Origin: Fibrobacter sp. UWR2
GTDB lineage: Bacteria > Fibrobacterota > Fibrobacteria > Fibrobacterales > Fibrobacteraceae
Length of the DNA stretch: 64,000 bases
Assembly: GCF_002210285.1 (NCBI RefSeq)
Contig: NZ_MWQE01000001.1
Span: forward strand, 186,001 to 250,000
Direction of reading: 5' to 3'
Shown here: positions 40,752-49,886 of the stretch, piece by piece
Layout: every line of letters starts with the position of its first letter
Position numbering within the stretch: position 1 is the stretch's first letter
The notes under the pieces: generated by a model
What the model was told of the DNA's origin: nothing
Database searches by the model: none
The model's input: the letters and a program-made list of their open reading frames with translations, nothing else
Program-made: the position numbers and the translations under genes

Positions 40752-42998
40752 ATGAGATGTTTGCTGATTTGCTTATTCCTGCTTGTCGTTGCCTGCAGCA
40801 ACAGCGATTCGCTGGATATTTCCAAGGATGATTCCGACAATTCTGCTACGGGATATGACGAAAATGCAGAATCTACGTCTGGCAAAGAGGATACAAATGA
40901 ATACTTGGATACAAGTGATTTGCAACCCTTGGAAATTTCTGAAATCCTGACGCACAATCTAGACTGGGTTGACGAATACGGGGAAACCCCAAGTTGGATA
41001 GAAATATACAACCCGAACAATTGCCCGTTTTCTTTAAAGAACTTCTATTTGTCGAATGATTCTGCCTTGGAACAAAAGTGGCGGTTCGGCGACATTGTAA
41101 TCAAGGCCAATTCATATAAAGTTTTTTTCTGTGACAAAAAGAATACTGCGAACCATACCAGTTGGAAATTGAAAGAAAATGGTGGAACAATCTTTCTGCT
41201 AGATTCCTTGCTTAATGTAGTCGATTCCGCCTCATACCCAGATCTACCTTCGGGAGTCAGTTTCGGTAAAAACAAAAAAAAGGTTTGGGGGTTCATTTCG
41301 GCTCCGTCACCGGAAGCTGTAAATAGGAATTCGACTTGGTACAGAAATCTAAGCGAGGAAGTTTCCGTCGAACCAGATGCGGGCTTTTACTCGGAACCCA
41401 TAACAATACAACCACCTGCAGTGAATTCTTCGGGGACGGTCCGTTGTACTCAAGACGGGAGTATCCCCGATAGCCTGTCTCCTATTTTTGATGCGCCCAT
41501 CACTATACGGCAAAACACAATATTGCGTTGTGGTCTTTTTAAGGCGAAAACACTCACAAAGTCGATTATGACAAATTCCTATTTCATCGGCGAAAATACA
41601 AAGATGTCGATTGTTTCTATTAGCATCGATCCAAAATTCTTCGAAGAAACCTATTATTACAACAACCATTCTTGCAATAACCCGGATCCCGATGCCGGCT
41701 ACCTCAAAGACACCGAATATCCAGTTCATGTGGAATACTTTGAAAATGGTGTAGAGTCCAAGGAAAGGGCCTTTGAAATTGATGCCGGTTTAACCATTGG
41801 CGGCAACTGCACCCGCTATTTGCCCAAGAAGTCAGTCGATATAAAAATGCGTGAAGACTATCAAGACGGAAGACTCCAGTATGCTCTTTTTGATGTCCGG
41901 CCTGAAAAGAACATATTCAAGGCTTTCCGCCTGAGAAACCTCGGAAACCGATACAGTCAAGATTTCTTTGGCGATGCGGCCTTTACAAGCCAACTCGAAG
42001 GTACCGGTGTGGACTACCAACGCCATCATCCGGTTCTCGTTTTCTACAACGGTGAATTCTACGGAATCCACTACATTCGCGAAAAGCTCAATAGATACTA
42101 TATCGAAACGAATTACGGAATAAAGGCAGAAAATGTCACCGTCGTAAAACACATTAACAACAGCTTCGAAGGTGACTCCTCGGGGGAATATGAAAGTCTA
42201 ATCAGGTGGATTGCAGAATCGGACTTGTCCGATAGCCTGTCGTACAATTCTATACTCCAGCGAATGGATCTCAACAACTTTGCGAATTACATGGCCTTCG
42301 AAATTTACAGCCTCAATGACGATTGGCCAACAAATAATGTCCGTGTATGGAAGGCGAAAAATACCCCTTGGAAATTCATGGCTTACGACATGGATTGTGG
42401 TTACGACAAGGACTTGCCATCATGGGAAAATAGCGACAAGAATATTTTCAATTGGATTAGGAACAAGTCGACGGAGCGTTCCTTTGCTCAAGTCTATACG
42501 AAGCTCATTCAAAACAAGGATTTCAAGAGAAAGTTTATCAACCACTCCGCAATAATGTTCAATAGCTACCTAACCGAGAAAAAAATATCGACTATAATTC
42601 AAAAATTGAGAAAAACCATAGAATCCAAGCAAATGGATAGGGACAAGCAGAAGTTCCCTAGAAAATCGTCGAAGGATGGCGACGCCATTATACAGTGGGC
42701 TAAGGAACGCGATGTTTCCGTTCGAGAGGATTATAGACAAGAATTCAATCTCGGCAAGGATATTGCCATAACGCTATTTGCGAAAGGACGTGGGAAAATT
42801 ACCGTAGACGAAATGGAACTGCCTGTTGATTCCCAATCGGATGGCTATGAATGTACTTTTTTTGAGGGAAACGACCTTCTTCTAGAGGCCGTTCCGCAGG
42901 GCGGAAGCGTGTTTGCCGGATGGTCCGACGGAAGCTTCGAAAATCCGCGCCTTGTATCACCCGAGGGAGACTCTACTTTTACGGCCATATTCAAATAG
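40752..42998 (+). CDS. LTD-CotH family lipoprotein
   Basis: A 748-residue paralogue of the 18474 gene. The lipoprotein signal MRCLLICLFLLVVAC is followed by SNSDSLDIS, shared with the 43065 gene. Domains: lamin-tail (TPSWIEIYNPNNCPFSLKNFYL), chitobiase-C-terminal-like Ig (GFYSEPITI ... VRCTQDGS), CotH (LTIGGNCTRYLPKK, FYNGEFYGIHYIREKLNRY, MAYDMDCGY) and a C-terminal InlB-type repeat (GRGKITVDEM ... VFAGWSDGS). The ATG at 40752 was preferred because it begins the lipoprotein signal. It lies 13 bp after the TIGR02171-like gene. AT-richer than the housekeeping genes. Confidence 0.87.
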   Translation: MRCLLICLFLLVVACSNSDSLDISKDDSDNSATGYDENAESTSGKEDTNEYLDTSDLQPLEISEILTHNLDWVDEYGETPSWIEIYNPNNCPFSLKNFYLSNDSALEQKWRFGDIVIKANSYKVFFCDKKNTANHTSWKLKENGGTIFLLDSLLNVVDSASYPDLPSGVSFGKNKKKVWGFISAPSPEAVNRNSTWYRNLSEEVSVEPDAGFYSEPITIQPPAVNSSGTVRCTQDGSIPDSLSPIFDAPITIRQNTILRCGLFKAKTLTKSIMTNSYFIGENTKMSIVSISIDPKFFEETYYYNNHSCNNPDPDAGYLKDTEYPVHVEYFENGVESKERAFEIDAGLTIGGNCTRYLPKKSVDIKMREDYQDGRLQYALFDVRPEKNIFKAFRLRNLGNRYSQDFFGDAAFTSQLEGTGVDYQRHHPVLVFYNGEFYGIHYIREKLNRYYIETNYGIKAENVTVVKHINNSFEGDSSGEYESLIRWIAESDLSDSLSYNSILQRMDLNNFANYMAFEIYSLNDDWPTNNVRVWKAKNTPWKFMAYDMDCGYDKDLPSWENSDKNIFNWIRNKSTERSFAQVYTKLIQNKDFKRKFINHSAIMFNSYLTEKKISTIIQKLRKTIESKQMDRDKQKFPRKSSKDGDAIIQWAKERDVSVREDYRQEFNLGKDIAITLFAKGRGKITVDEMELPVDSQSDGYECTFFEGNDLLLEAVPQGGSVFAGWSDGSFENPRLVSPEGDSTFTAIFK

Positions 42999-43021
42999 TC
43001 AAAGCGGTTTGCCCGCACCGC

Positions 43022-43136
43022 CCGCTGCATCATGGACTAGGAACTTGCTATAGGGAAGATGAAGATGAGAAAACTTGTTGCATTTCAGTTGGCCGTACTT
43101 TTTTCGGCGCTTTATTTTGTTGCCTGTAGCAACAGC
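43022..43136 (+). repeat. Direct repeat, copy 1 (lipoprotein leader unit)
   Basis: About 115 bp, nearly identical to 45110-45224. It covers the preceding intergenic DNA (GGACTAGGAACTTGC), the ribosome-binding site AGGGAAG, and the signal peptide codons through the lipobox Cys and SNS. Only scattered substitutions differ. Confidence 0.85.
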
Positions 43137-45128
43137 GATTCGCTAGATATTTCTAGGGATAGTTCCGGCGATTCTGCTTCGGAACCCGATACGTCCGCCG
43201 AGAGCAATGATTCCCTGCCTTCTAATGGCGAGTACCTTGTCGATGCCCGCGATGGTCAGAGGTACAGGATGGTAACCATCGGGGGCTATACCTGGATGGC
43301 GGAAAACCTGAATTACGAAACGGACAGTAGCACGTGTTTTGACGATCCCGATTTTTGTGAAAAGTTCGGAAGGTCCTACTCCTCTGAAGATGCAAGAAAT
43401 CCTTCGATATGCCCTGTTGGCTGGCACGTGCCCGACACTAATGATATTGACCGGCTGATGTCGTTCGTGGGTTGGAATAGAGCGTGTAAAGTTCTCAGGT
43501 CGGTTGACGGATGGGATGGCGAATCGGGTACCGATGAGTACGGCTTTTCGTTTCTCCCGTCTGGCCTGGGGCAATTATGGACCCGTGAAGGTTATTACAT
43601 GGACTTTAGTTCTGATGATGACAAGGTGGAACTGTATCGTGGCCGCGACCATGGCCATATACGCTGTCAGAAGGATTACCCTCCAATAGAGAAGACTGCC
43701 GTTCCCTGCAAGACAGAAACGGAAGATAACTGCGAGTATGGCACGTTGACAGATGCACGCGATGGACAGGTCTACAAGACCGTAAAAATCGGGAACCAGT
43801 GGTGGATGGCAGAAAACCTCAATTATGGGGCAAACTTCAGGAACTGTTGCGATGGTGAAGAATGCTTTAAACACGGTAATCCCTACATGTATCACGTTTG
43901 GAGTAATAGCAACGTTGATATCGGCGCTGATTCAGCTTGCCCTGCAGGGTGGCGCTTGCCGAAACGTTCGGATATGGACACCTTGTTCGCTGCGGTGGGC
44001 GGCGACTCCGTTGCGGGCTTGGTTCTTGGCTCGAGGAATGCCTTTAGGTCCGGGAAAAAGGCGGGGACGGACGCTTACGGCTTTTCGGCTATCTATATGC
44101 TGCAACGATTAAGCGATATGGATAGGGATGATACGCCCTGGTGGATGGAAAATAGCTATACAAGAAGATTTTGGGTGGATCGGGGATCTTTGGAATATTC
44201 GGGCTGTTACTTTGATTTGAATGATTCTTCCGCTACAATGGGTTGCTTTATCGACGTTGCAACTCCATACGCGTCTGTACGTTGTATAAGGGATGCTTCT
44301 GTGGACGATGGAATGGAAGAAGGCTATTCTACATTGAAGGCTTCTTCTTCGGAGATTCCATGCGAGGGGACGTTTGTCGTGGGTGATTCCCGATGCAGGA
44401 ACAAGGATGAAGATAACTGTGAATATGATTCGCTGACGGATGCGCGCGACGGCCAGGTCTATAAGACCGTGAAGGTCGGAAGTCAGTGGTGGATGGCGGA
44501 AAACCTGAGGCTTAATTCTGACGGCAGCATGTGCTTCAATAATCAGTCAGAGGAATGCGAAAGCAGGGGCAGGTTCTATTTGTGGAGCGCTGCGATGGAT
44601 AGTGTTGGCCGGTATTCGGACGATGGAAAGGGATGTGGCTACGGTGCTGAATGTTCTCCGACAAAACAGGTGCGGGGCGTTTGTCCTGATGGATGGCATA
44701 TTCCAAGCAGGAGCGAATGGGCTGTCTTGGATAGCTTCACTCATGATTTGAGGGCTTGGAAATATATGGACACGCTGCATTGGGACAGGTACGGTGAAAC
44801 CCCGGAAAACCTGAAGTGGGATGAATGGGATACGGATTTTCTTCTCGCTCAGGGAACGATGCTGATGTCTGAAGACGAAGGTGAAAACGGTTTTGGCCTT
44901 GATATGCGTGCTGTGGGCTATGGTAAATGGAATGGAAAGAGGATGGATTGGCATGGTGATTATATTATCTTCTGGACTTATTCCGATGAGAAGTCTAAAG
45001 GCCCTCGTTTTAGTGAGGAAATCCCCCAGATTGTAGATGTGGGTATTGATGAAGAAAGAAAACCTGAGCTTTTTTTTCAGAAGATGAGCCTTAGCAGTGC
45101 GGTTCCAGTCCGCTGCGTCAAGGACTAG
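43065..45128 (+). CDS. Lipoprotein with three FISUMP domains
   Basis: A 687-residue lipoprotein (signal KLVAFQLAVLFSALYFVAC). It holds three Fibrobacter succinogenes major paralogous domains, each opening with DARDGQ-x-Y-(K/R)-x-V-x-I/V-G and WMAENL. They begin at about residues 58, 228 and 457. Each contains Cys pairs and a CP-x-GWH/R-(L/V/I)P segment; each ends in VRC-x-(K/R)D or close to it. The domain is thought to be a surface adhesion or substrate-binding module; function unproven. Two ATGs lie in frame (43059, 43065); the second has proper spacing from AGGGAAG. Confidence 0.88.
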   Translation: MRKLVAFQLAVLFSALYFVACSNSDSLDISRDSSGDSASEPDTSAESNDSLPSNGEYLVDARDGQRYRMVTIGGYTWMAENLNYETDSSTCFDDPDFCEKFGRSYSSEDARNPSICPVGWHVPDTNDIDRLMSFVGWNRACKVLRSVDGWDGESGTDEYGFSFLPSGLGQLWTREGYYMDFSSDDDKVELYRGRDHGHIRCQKDYPPIEKTAVPCKTETEDNCEYGTLTDARDGQVYKTVKIGNQWWMAENLNYGANFRNCCDGEECFKHGNPYMYHVWSNSNVDIGADSACPAGWRLPKRSDMDTLFAAVGGDSVAGLVLGSRNAFRSGKKAGTDAYGFSAIYMLQRLSDMDRDDTPWWMENSYTRRFWVDRGSLEYSGCYFDLNDSSATMGCFIDVATPYASVRCIRDASVDDGMEEGYSTLKASSSEIPCEGTFVVGDSRCRNKDEDNCEYDSLTDARDGQVYKTVKVGSQWWMAENLRLNSDGSMCFNNQSEECESRGRFYLWSAAMDSVGRYSDDGKGCGYGAECSPTKQVRGVCPDGWHIPSRSEWAVLDSFTHDLRAWKYMDTLHWDRYGETPENLKWDEWDTDFLLAQGTMLMSEDEGENGFGLDMRAVGYGKWNGKRMDWHGDYIIFWTYSDEKSKGPRFSEEIPQIVDVGIDEERKPELFFQKMSLSSAVPVRCVKD
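43752..43826 (+). repeat. FISUMP core repeat unit (four DNA copies)
   Basis: A ~75-bp segment encoding the DARDGQVYKTVKIG-x-QWWMAENL core. Close copies begin at 44439, 45366 and 46020, and a more diverged one near 43240. They are coding repeats within the two FISUMP genes and could support recombination between them. Confidence 0.75.
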
Positions 45129-45224
45129 GAACTTGCTATAGGGAAGATGAAGATGAGAAAACTTGCTGCATTACAGTTGGCCGTGCTTTTTTCGGCGCTT
45201 TACCTTGCCGCCTGTAGCAACAGC
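45110..45224 (+). repeat. Direct repeat, copy 2 (lipoprotein leader unit)
   Basis: Copy of 43022-43136. It begins inside the last codons of the first FISUMP gene (CCGCTGCGTCAAGGACTAG) and runs into the signal peptide of the next. The same CCGCTGCATCAAGGACT ending recurs at the 3' end of the second FISUMP gene near 46626. Confidence 0.85.
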
Positions 45225-46643
45225 GTGTCCGGGAATTCTGATGAATCCGGACCTTCCGGATCTTCAAGCAGTGCGACGATAGAGAGTTCCAGCGAACAGT
45301 CTGACGGCATTGTGCCACCATGTAAAACGGAGAGCGAGGATAATTGCGAGTATGGTTCCGTGGTGGATGAGCGCGATGGTCAGGTCTATAAAACGGTGAA
45401 AATTGGTGACCAGTGGTGGACTGCCGAGAACCTGAATTACGGAAGTACTGCTAAGAATTGCTGTGAGAGCGATGCTTGCATAAGGCCTGGCCGTGCTTAT
45501 GATAGCAAAGAAGTCCTGAATGCTTGTCCTGCGGGTTGGCATTTGCCCACAAAAGCTGAGTTCAGGAAATTGATTGCTATGGTGGGTGGAGATTCTGTTG
45601 CGGGGCGAGTGCTCGGTTCCAGCAATCTTTACGATTGTGAAAACTGCCCGGCAGGGACCGATGATTATGGTTTTTCTGCCGTTAGGGTGTATGGGGAATA
45701 TTGGGGTGCTCCCCGACTTGAAAGATCATTCTGGAGTTCTACCGATGTCTCGGATACAGCCTTTGAAAATGATTCTGATGCAGATATGTATAAGAATGCT
45801 AGGTATGCTTTTCGTTTGGAAGATACGTTGGCTAGAGTCTCTCTTGTGAGTGAATGGGAGACTCGCATGAAGTTGCATGCTCGTTGCGTCAAGAATACGA
45901 CTGCGGCTCCTAAAATTTCTCATGGAATAGAACTTCCGTGCAATAGTTTAACTACCGGTACCATTCTGGACCGTTGCAGGAATTCGAAAGAAGACCATTG
46001 TGAGTATGGAACACTGACGGACGAACGTGACGGGCAGGTCTACAAGACTGTGAAAATAGGAGACCAGTGGTGGATGGCGGAAAACCTGAATTTCCGTTAT
46101 CTGCAAAAGACGGAATCGCTGGATTCGAGCAGTTTCTGCCGGAACGATTCGCTTGCGTATTGCGAAAAATACGGAAGGGAGTATTTATGGAGCGCCGCGA
46201 TGGATAGCGCGGCATTATACTCTACAAATGCGAAAGGATGCGGCCTTGGAACGCCTTGTGCTCCGGAAACTCCGGTTCGGGGAGTATGCCCTGCGGGTTG
46301 GCATATCCCGAGCAAAGACGAATGGAACACTCTGTTTTGGGAAACAGAGCCTAATATTTATTATGAGTATTACAATTGGGATGCAAGTGGTGAACACAGT
46401 TATAATGGTTATATGCTGATGTCTGAGGAAAGCTGGGGCGATTATGGGCCTAGAGGCACGAATCGGTTTGGGTTTAACGCGTTTTCGGGGGTGTTCTGGA
46501 GTTCGACGATAGGCAAATATACGCCTGAATCGATGTGGTATGTGTATGTTTGTACATTGGGGGGTGATGAAGAATACATTGGAGTTGATGATCAATTGGG
46601 AGACAGAAGGAACCTCTATCCTGTCCGCTGCATCAAGGACTGA
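45153..46643 (+). CDS. Lipoprotein with two FISUMP domains
   Basis: A 496-residue lipoprotein (signal KLAALQLAVLFSALYLAAC) followed by a Ser/Gly-rich linker. FISUMP domains begin at about residues 69 (DERDGQVYKTVKIGDQWWTAENL) and 287 (DERDGQVYKTVKIGDQWWMAENL). Each has the CPAGWH(L/I)P segment, and they end with ARCVKN and VRCIKD. It is a tandem duplicate of the preceding gene with one domain fewer. The ATG at 45153 is preferred over 45147 for ribosome-binding-site spacing. Confidence 0.88.
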   Translation: MRKLAALQLAVLFSALYLAACSNSVSGNSDESGPSGSSSSATIESSSEQSDGIVPPCKTESEDNCEYGSVVDERDGQVYKTVKIGDQWWTAENLNYGSTAKNCCESDACIRPGRAYDSKEVLNACPAGWHLPTKAEFRKLIAMVGGDSVAGRVLGSSNLYDCENCPAGTDDYGFSAVRVYGEYWGAPRLERSFWSSTDVSDTAFENDSDADMYKNARYAFRLEDTLARVSLVSEWETRMKLHARCVKNTTAAPKISHGIELPCNSLTTGTILDRCRNSKEDHCEYGTLTDERDGQVYKTVKIGDQWWMAENLNFRYLQKTESLDSSSFCRNDSLAYCEKYGREYLWSAAMDSAALYSTNAKGCGLGTPCAPETPVRGVCPAGWHIPSKDEWNTLFWETEPNIYYEYYNWDASGEHSYNGYMLMSEESWGDYGPRGTNRFGFNAFSGVFWSSTIGKYTPESMWYVYVCTLGGDEEYIGVDDQLGDRRNLYPVRCIKD

Positions 46644-46650
46644 ATTTATC

Positions 46651-47850
46651 CTATAGATCCGTAGCCCTGACATACAGCAGGTTGAACATCCCGTAGCCGG
46701 CTTTGTTCCTGTTGCTGTAATAGGTGTCGCGGTATTTTACTTTGTTTGTATCTAGTAGGTATACCCGATATAGATCGCGGGTCAGTTCCTTTTGCGCGTT
46801 GTCCCAGCCGGAAATCTGCTTGTAGGGCCACTGCCTGGAATCTTTCCCGATGTAGCCTGCTAGGAAGTCGAGCGCCCTGTAGAATGAACGCCCTTGGATT
46901 TCGGTCGCCTTGCGGATGTCGAGCCCGCTGTTTCTTGCGATGGTGTAGAAGTCCAGCATGTGCGATAGGTTGTACCAGGAATAGTGAAACGCGAGTGTAC
47001 GCTTGAGTTCTTCGGGCTGCCTCCCGTCCTTTTCGACCTGCTTCAGGATATGCCTTTCCGCGAAATGCGCGATGAGCCGTTCTGCCGTTTTGCGGTCGCC
47101 GGTGTAGAGGCTGTAGGCCAGCAGTTGCGTGTCGTATGTCGTGCCGTGGTTATTCTTCGCCTTGCTCTCCTCGATTCCCTGCTCGCTCGTGGTGAGCCAC
47201 TGCACGTATTCGGAGAACCATTTCTTCATTGCGGCGCGGTCGGCGGGCTTGTAGCCCTCATAGGATTCCAGGAGCGTGAGTGCGTCCATCATCTGCACGA
47301 AGGAGTATCCGTCCAGGACGCCGAAGGGGTAACCCTTGCCGTGATTGCGCCCGGGAATCATCTGCGCGAAATTCATGTTCGGGTTCATTCTGGTGGAGTC
47401 GTCAATAAACCATATACGGACTTGACGGACGGCGTCTTCCGCGAAGGAGGTGTCCCCGCCCAGGAACCAGGCGAGCGTGAGCGTCTGTACGCGACGGCTC
47501 ATCCTGTCGAGTGATTTGCGGTCGTATTCCTTCAATTCCGGGTTGCTCACGCCGTCACGGGATATATACGGGAGTCCGTCGGGCTTGCTGGAATCCGGCC
47601 AGAAGTACCGCGAGAGGCTGGCGTAGTCGTGCTTGTTCCCGCTTGCGGGGACATGCTTCTTGTCCATCACCGAGGCGTATGCCTGCTTCTGCATTTCCCT
47701 GGCGTTTTCTTGCAGGCTCTGGAACGCTTGCACATACGGGCTGTCCTTCGCCTTGAGGGATTCCTTTACCTGCAGGAGGTGCGCCCCGTTCCACAGGAAC
47801 TGCGCGAAGCATGGGGTGGCAAGGAATATGGCCAGGAGCAGTCGGAACAT
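46651..47850 (-). CDS. Alginate-lyase-like family protein (exported)
   Basis: A 399-residue protein with a signal peptide (FRLLLAIFLATPCFA). The rest is an alpha/alpha toroid matching the alginate-lyase family (Pfam Alginate_lyase). Marks are DRMSRRVQTLTLAWFLGGD, MNFAQMIPGRNHGKGYPFG, the catalytic KNNHGTTYDTQLLAY, and WYNLSHMLDFYTIAR. Homologues cleave or bind uronate polymers in the periplasm. With an AlgD homologue and a heparinase-like protein in the locus, it may remove mislocated polymer. It is the last gene of the long minus-strand run that begins at 61272. Confidence 0.86.
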   Translation of the reverse strand: MFRLLLAIFLATPCFAQFLWNGAHLLQVKESLKAKDSPYVQAFQSLQENAREMQKQAYASVMDKKHVPASGNKHDYASLSRYFWPDSSKPDGLPYISRDGVSNPELKEYDRKSLDRMSRRVQTLTLAWFLGGDTSFAEDAVRQVRIWFIDDSTRMNPNMNFAQMIPGRNHGKGYPFGVLDGYSFVQMMDALTLLESYEGYKPADRAAMKKWFSEYVQWLTTSEQGIEESKAKNNHGTTYDTQLLAYSLYTGDRKTAERLIAHFAERHILKQVEKDGRQPEELKRTLAFHYSWYNLSHMLDFYTIARNSGLDIRKATEIQGRSFYRALDFLAGYIGKDSRQWPYKQISGWDNAQKELTRDLYRVYLLDTNKVKYRDTYYSNRNKAGYGMFNLLYVRATDL

Positions 47851-47869
47851 GGTGAGCCTGTTTTAATCC

Positions 47870-48805
47870 CTAGAAGAACTTCTTTTTGCTTAGGGCCTTG
47901 ATAAACGTGGATGGAGAAAGGACGAACGCCTGCATCAAGTCCTTCAGGTGTTTCTTTTTTCCGTCGATATGGGCTACGTGAATGATGCTGCGGCACAAAT
48001 CTACGTTGATTTTTTTTGATTTGATTTTGGGAAAGTTTGCCTTGAGTTCGCGAATGTGGTTGGGCAGGGCTCGTGCTCTCGCTTTTTTAAGATTCTCGTC
48101 CCATGTGCATCCGCTTGGTTGCCTGCGGTAGACAGACATCTTTTTGTTGAAACAGCGGATTTTTCCCATGTGGGCGCACTTTTCGCCAAGGAAAATGTCT
48201 CCGTTCAAAATGTTCTGTGGATTCTTTATGGGGAAGTCAATGACTTCGCGCCTGTAAACCATGGAAGCTGTCGGTATGACCCAGTTCTCGTATATTTCGG
48301 TGGCCGAGTAGTCGCGGTCTTCAAGTTTCGAATAGACAGATTCCATTGGCGGAACGCCGGGTTCGTCCTTGACTTCGGCATCGTGGAATGTCATGGAATA
48401 GTCGGGGTGGCTTTCGAGGAACGAGACCTGTGTCTGCAATTTGTGCGGGTCAATCCAGTAGTCGTCTCCTTCGCACATGGCGATATATTTGCGCTTGGAG
48501 AGCGAATACATGATTCTCATAAAAGACCCGTCTTTTTTGGACCATTGATTTTCGGTTTCGATATAGGGCTTGATTATCTTGGGATACTTGGCTGCGTACT
48601 CCCGGATAATGTCAGCCGTGCCATCGGGGGAGGCGTCGTCATGGACGATAACTTCGAACGGGAAATCGGTTTCCTGGATTAGGAATCCTTCTAGGCATTC
48701 TGCGATGAATTTTTCCTGTTTATACGTTGCACAGCGGACGCAAACAAGCGGCTCTGCGTCGGCAGGCCATTTCGCCATGATTTCTTCTTGTTTTCGTAGT
48801 TGCAT
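47870..48805 (-). CDS. Glycosyltransferase family 2
   Basis: A ~311-residue GT-A enzyme: LVCVRCATYKQEKFIAECLEGFL, VIVHDDASPDGTADIIREYA, and CEGDDYWIDPHKLQ as the DxD region. The C-terminal HPDYSMTFHDAEVK fits the type. Starts at 48805 (MQLRKQEE) and 48778 (MAKW) are both plausible; neither has a strong ribosome-binding site. Confidence 0.88.
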   Translation of the reverse strand: MQLRKQEEIMAKWPADAEPLVCVRCATYKQEKFIAECLEGFLIQETDFPFEVIVHDDASPDGTADIIREYAAKYPKIIKPYIETENQWSKKDGSFMRIMYSLSKRKYIAMCEGDDYWIDPHKLQTQVSFLESHPDYSMTFHDAEVKDEPGVPPMESVYSKLEDRDYSATEIYENWVIPTASMVYRREVIDFPIKNPQNILNGDIFLGEKCAHMGKIRCFNKKMSVYRRQPSGCTWDENLKKARARALPNHIRELKANFPKIKSKKINVDLCRSIIHVAHIDGKKKHLKDLMQAFVLSPSTFIKALSKKKFF

Positions 48806-48815
48806 GTGCCTCAAG

Positions 48816-49871
48816 TTATCTATATGGCTCTGCTACAAAGCGGATTGCGTCGATAAAGCCCTGGAACATGTTCTCGATTTGCATCTCGGTCTCGTAGGTA
48901 TGGCGTGCGGCTGCGGACATGCGGCTGTGCAGTTCCGTGTCGTTGCATATTTCAAGGATTTTTGACTTGAGTTCCGCTTCCGAATCGACGATGAACCCGT
49001 TCTCGCCCTGCTTTAGATAGATGATTTCGGGCGCGTGGATGCGGTTCAGTACCACGACGGGAATGCCCCAGAACATGGCTTGGTTCAGCGCGAGCCCGAT
49101 GTGGCCCGGCGTGCTGAATACATCGCCAATCTGGTAGATTTCATCGACGTCCTTGCCGTACTTTTCGCCGAGGTAGTAGTAGTGCGGGTTGGAATCGATC
49201 ATGGCCTGCTGCTGTTCGCTTATCCCGCCGCCGACAACGACGAGTGCGGTATTCGTGCAGTCCTTGAACTGTTCCAGCAGAATGTCGAGCCCCTTGTAGG
49301 GGAGGATGCGCGAAATGTAGAGGATGACGCGTTTTTCCTTGATGCCGTAGGCCGCCTTGACTTCGTCGGGCGTACGCAACGCCTTCCGGTCGACATCGGA
49401 AAAGTCGAGGGTGTTCTTCGCGATAAACGTCTTTTTCTGGTTCCGCTTGCTCAGGTATTTCAGCTGCGCGGGCGAATAGAGGATAATTGCGCTGCTGATA
49501 GTGTGGATGAAGTGGAAGATGGAATTCTTGAGTTTCGCGTCGGGCGTCTTGATATTGATCCCGTGATTCCAGTAAATCATGGGAATCTTTTTCCATCGGC
49601 AGTAGAACGTGAGCGGAATGATGATTTTATCCTTTAGGTGCAGGAAGTTGATACACACGTCGGGCTTGATTTCGGCGATGAGCCTGGTGTAGTTCCTGGT
49701 ACTGAAAGGAGCGTCGTGCCGGATGTAGCGAATGGGGAAGTCGACCTTCTGGAAGTCGTTGCTCGCCACATGGAATTCGTAACCGAGTTCCTTGAACATG
49801 TCGAAGAACTTGTTGTAGATGCGGCTGCGGTAGTGCATCACGCGGTTCGAAATCAGGAGAATCTTTTTCAT
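48816..49871 (-). CDS. Glycosyltransferase family 4
   Basis: A 351-residue GT-B enzyme. N-terminal ILLISNRVMHYRSRIYNKFF and IYWNHGINI, then the donor domain VILYISRILPYKGLDILLEQF, ALVVVGGG and GDVFSTPGHIGLALNQAMFWGIPVV. The next gene downstream starts within about 11 bp of its stop. Sugar unknown. Confidence 0.88.
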   Translation of the reverse strand: MKKILLISNRVMHYRSRIYNKFFDMFKELGYEFHVASNDFQKVDFPIRYIRHDAPFSTRNYTRLIAEIKPDVCINFLHLKDKIIIPLTFYCRWKKIPMIYWNHGINIKTPDAKLKNSIFHFIHTISSAIILYSPAQLKYLSKRNQKKTFIAKNTLDFSDVDRKALRTPDEVKAAYGIKEKRVILYISRILPYKGLDILLEQFKDCTNTALVVVGGGISEQQQAMIDSNPHYYYLGEKYGKDVDEIYQIGDVFSTPGHIGLALNQAMFWGIPVVVLNRIHAPEIIYLKQGENGFIVDSEAELKSKILEICNDTELHSRMSAAARHTYETEMQIENMFQGFIDAIRFVAEPYR

Positions 49872-49886
49872 CGTGCCTGTTCCTGG

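Noticed and set aside
43240-46094. Regularly recurring ~75-bp units that could suggest a CRISPR or tandem-repeat array
   Set aside because: Units are several hundred bases apart, in frame, and encode the FISUMP core; they are protein-domain repeats.
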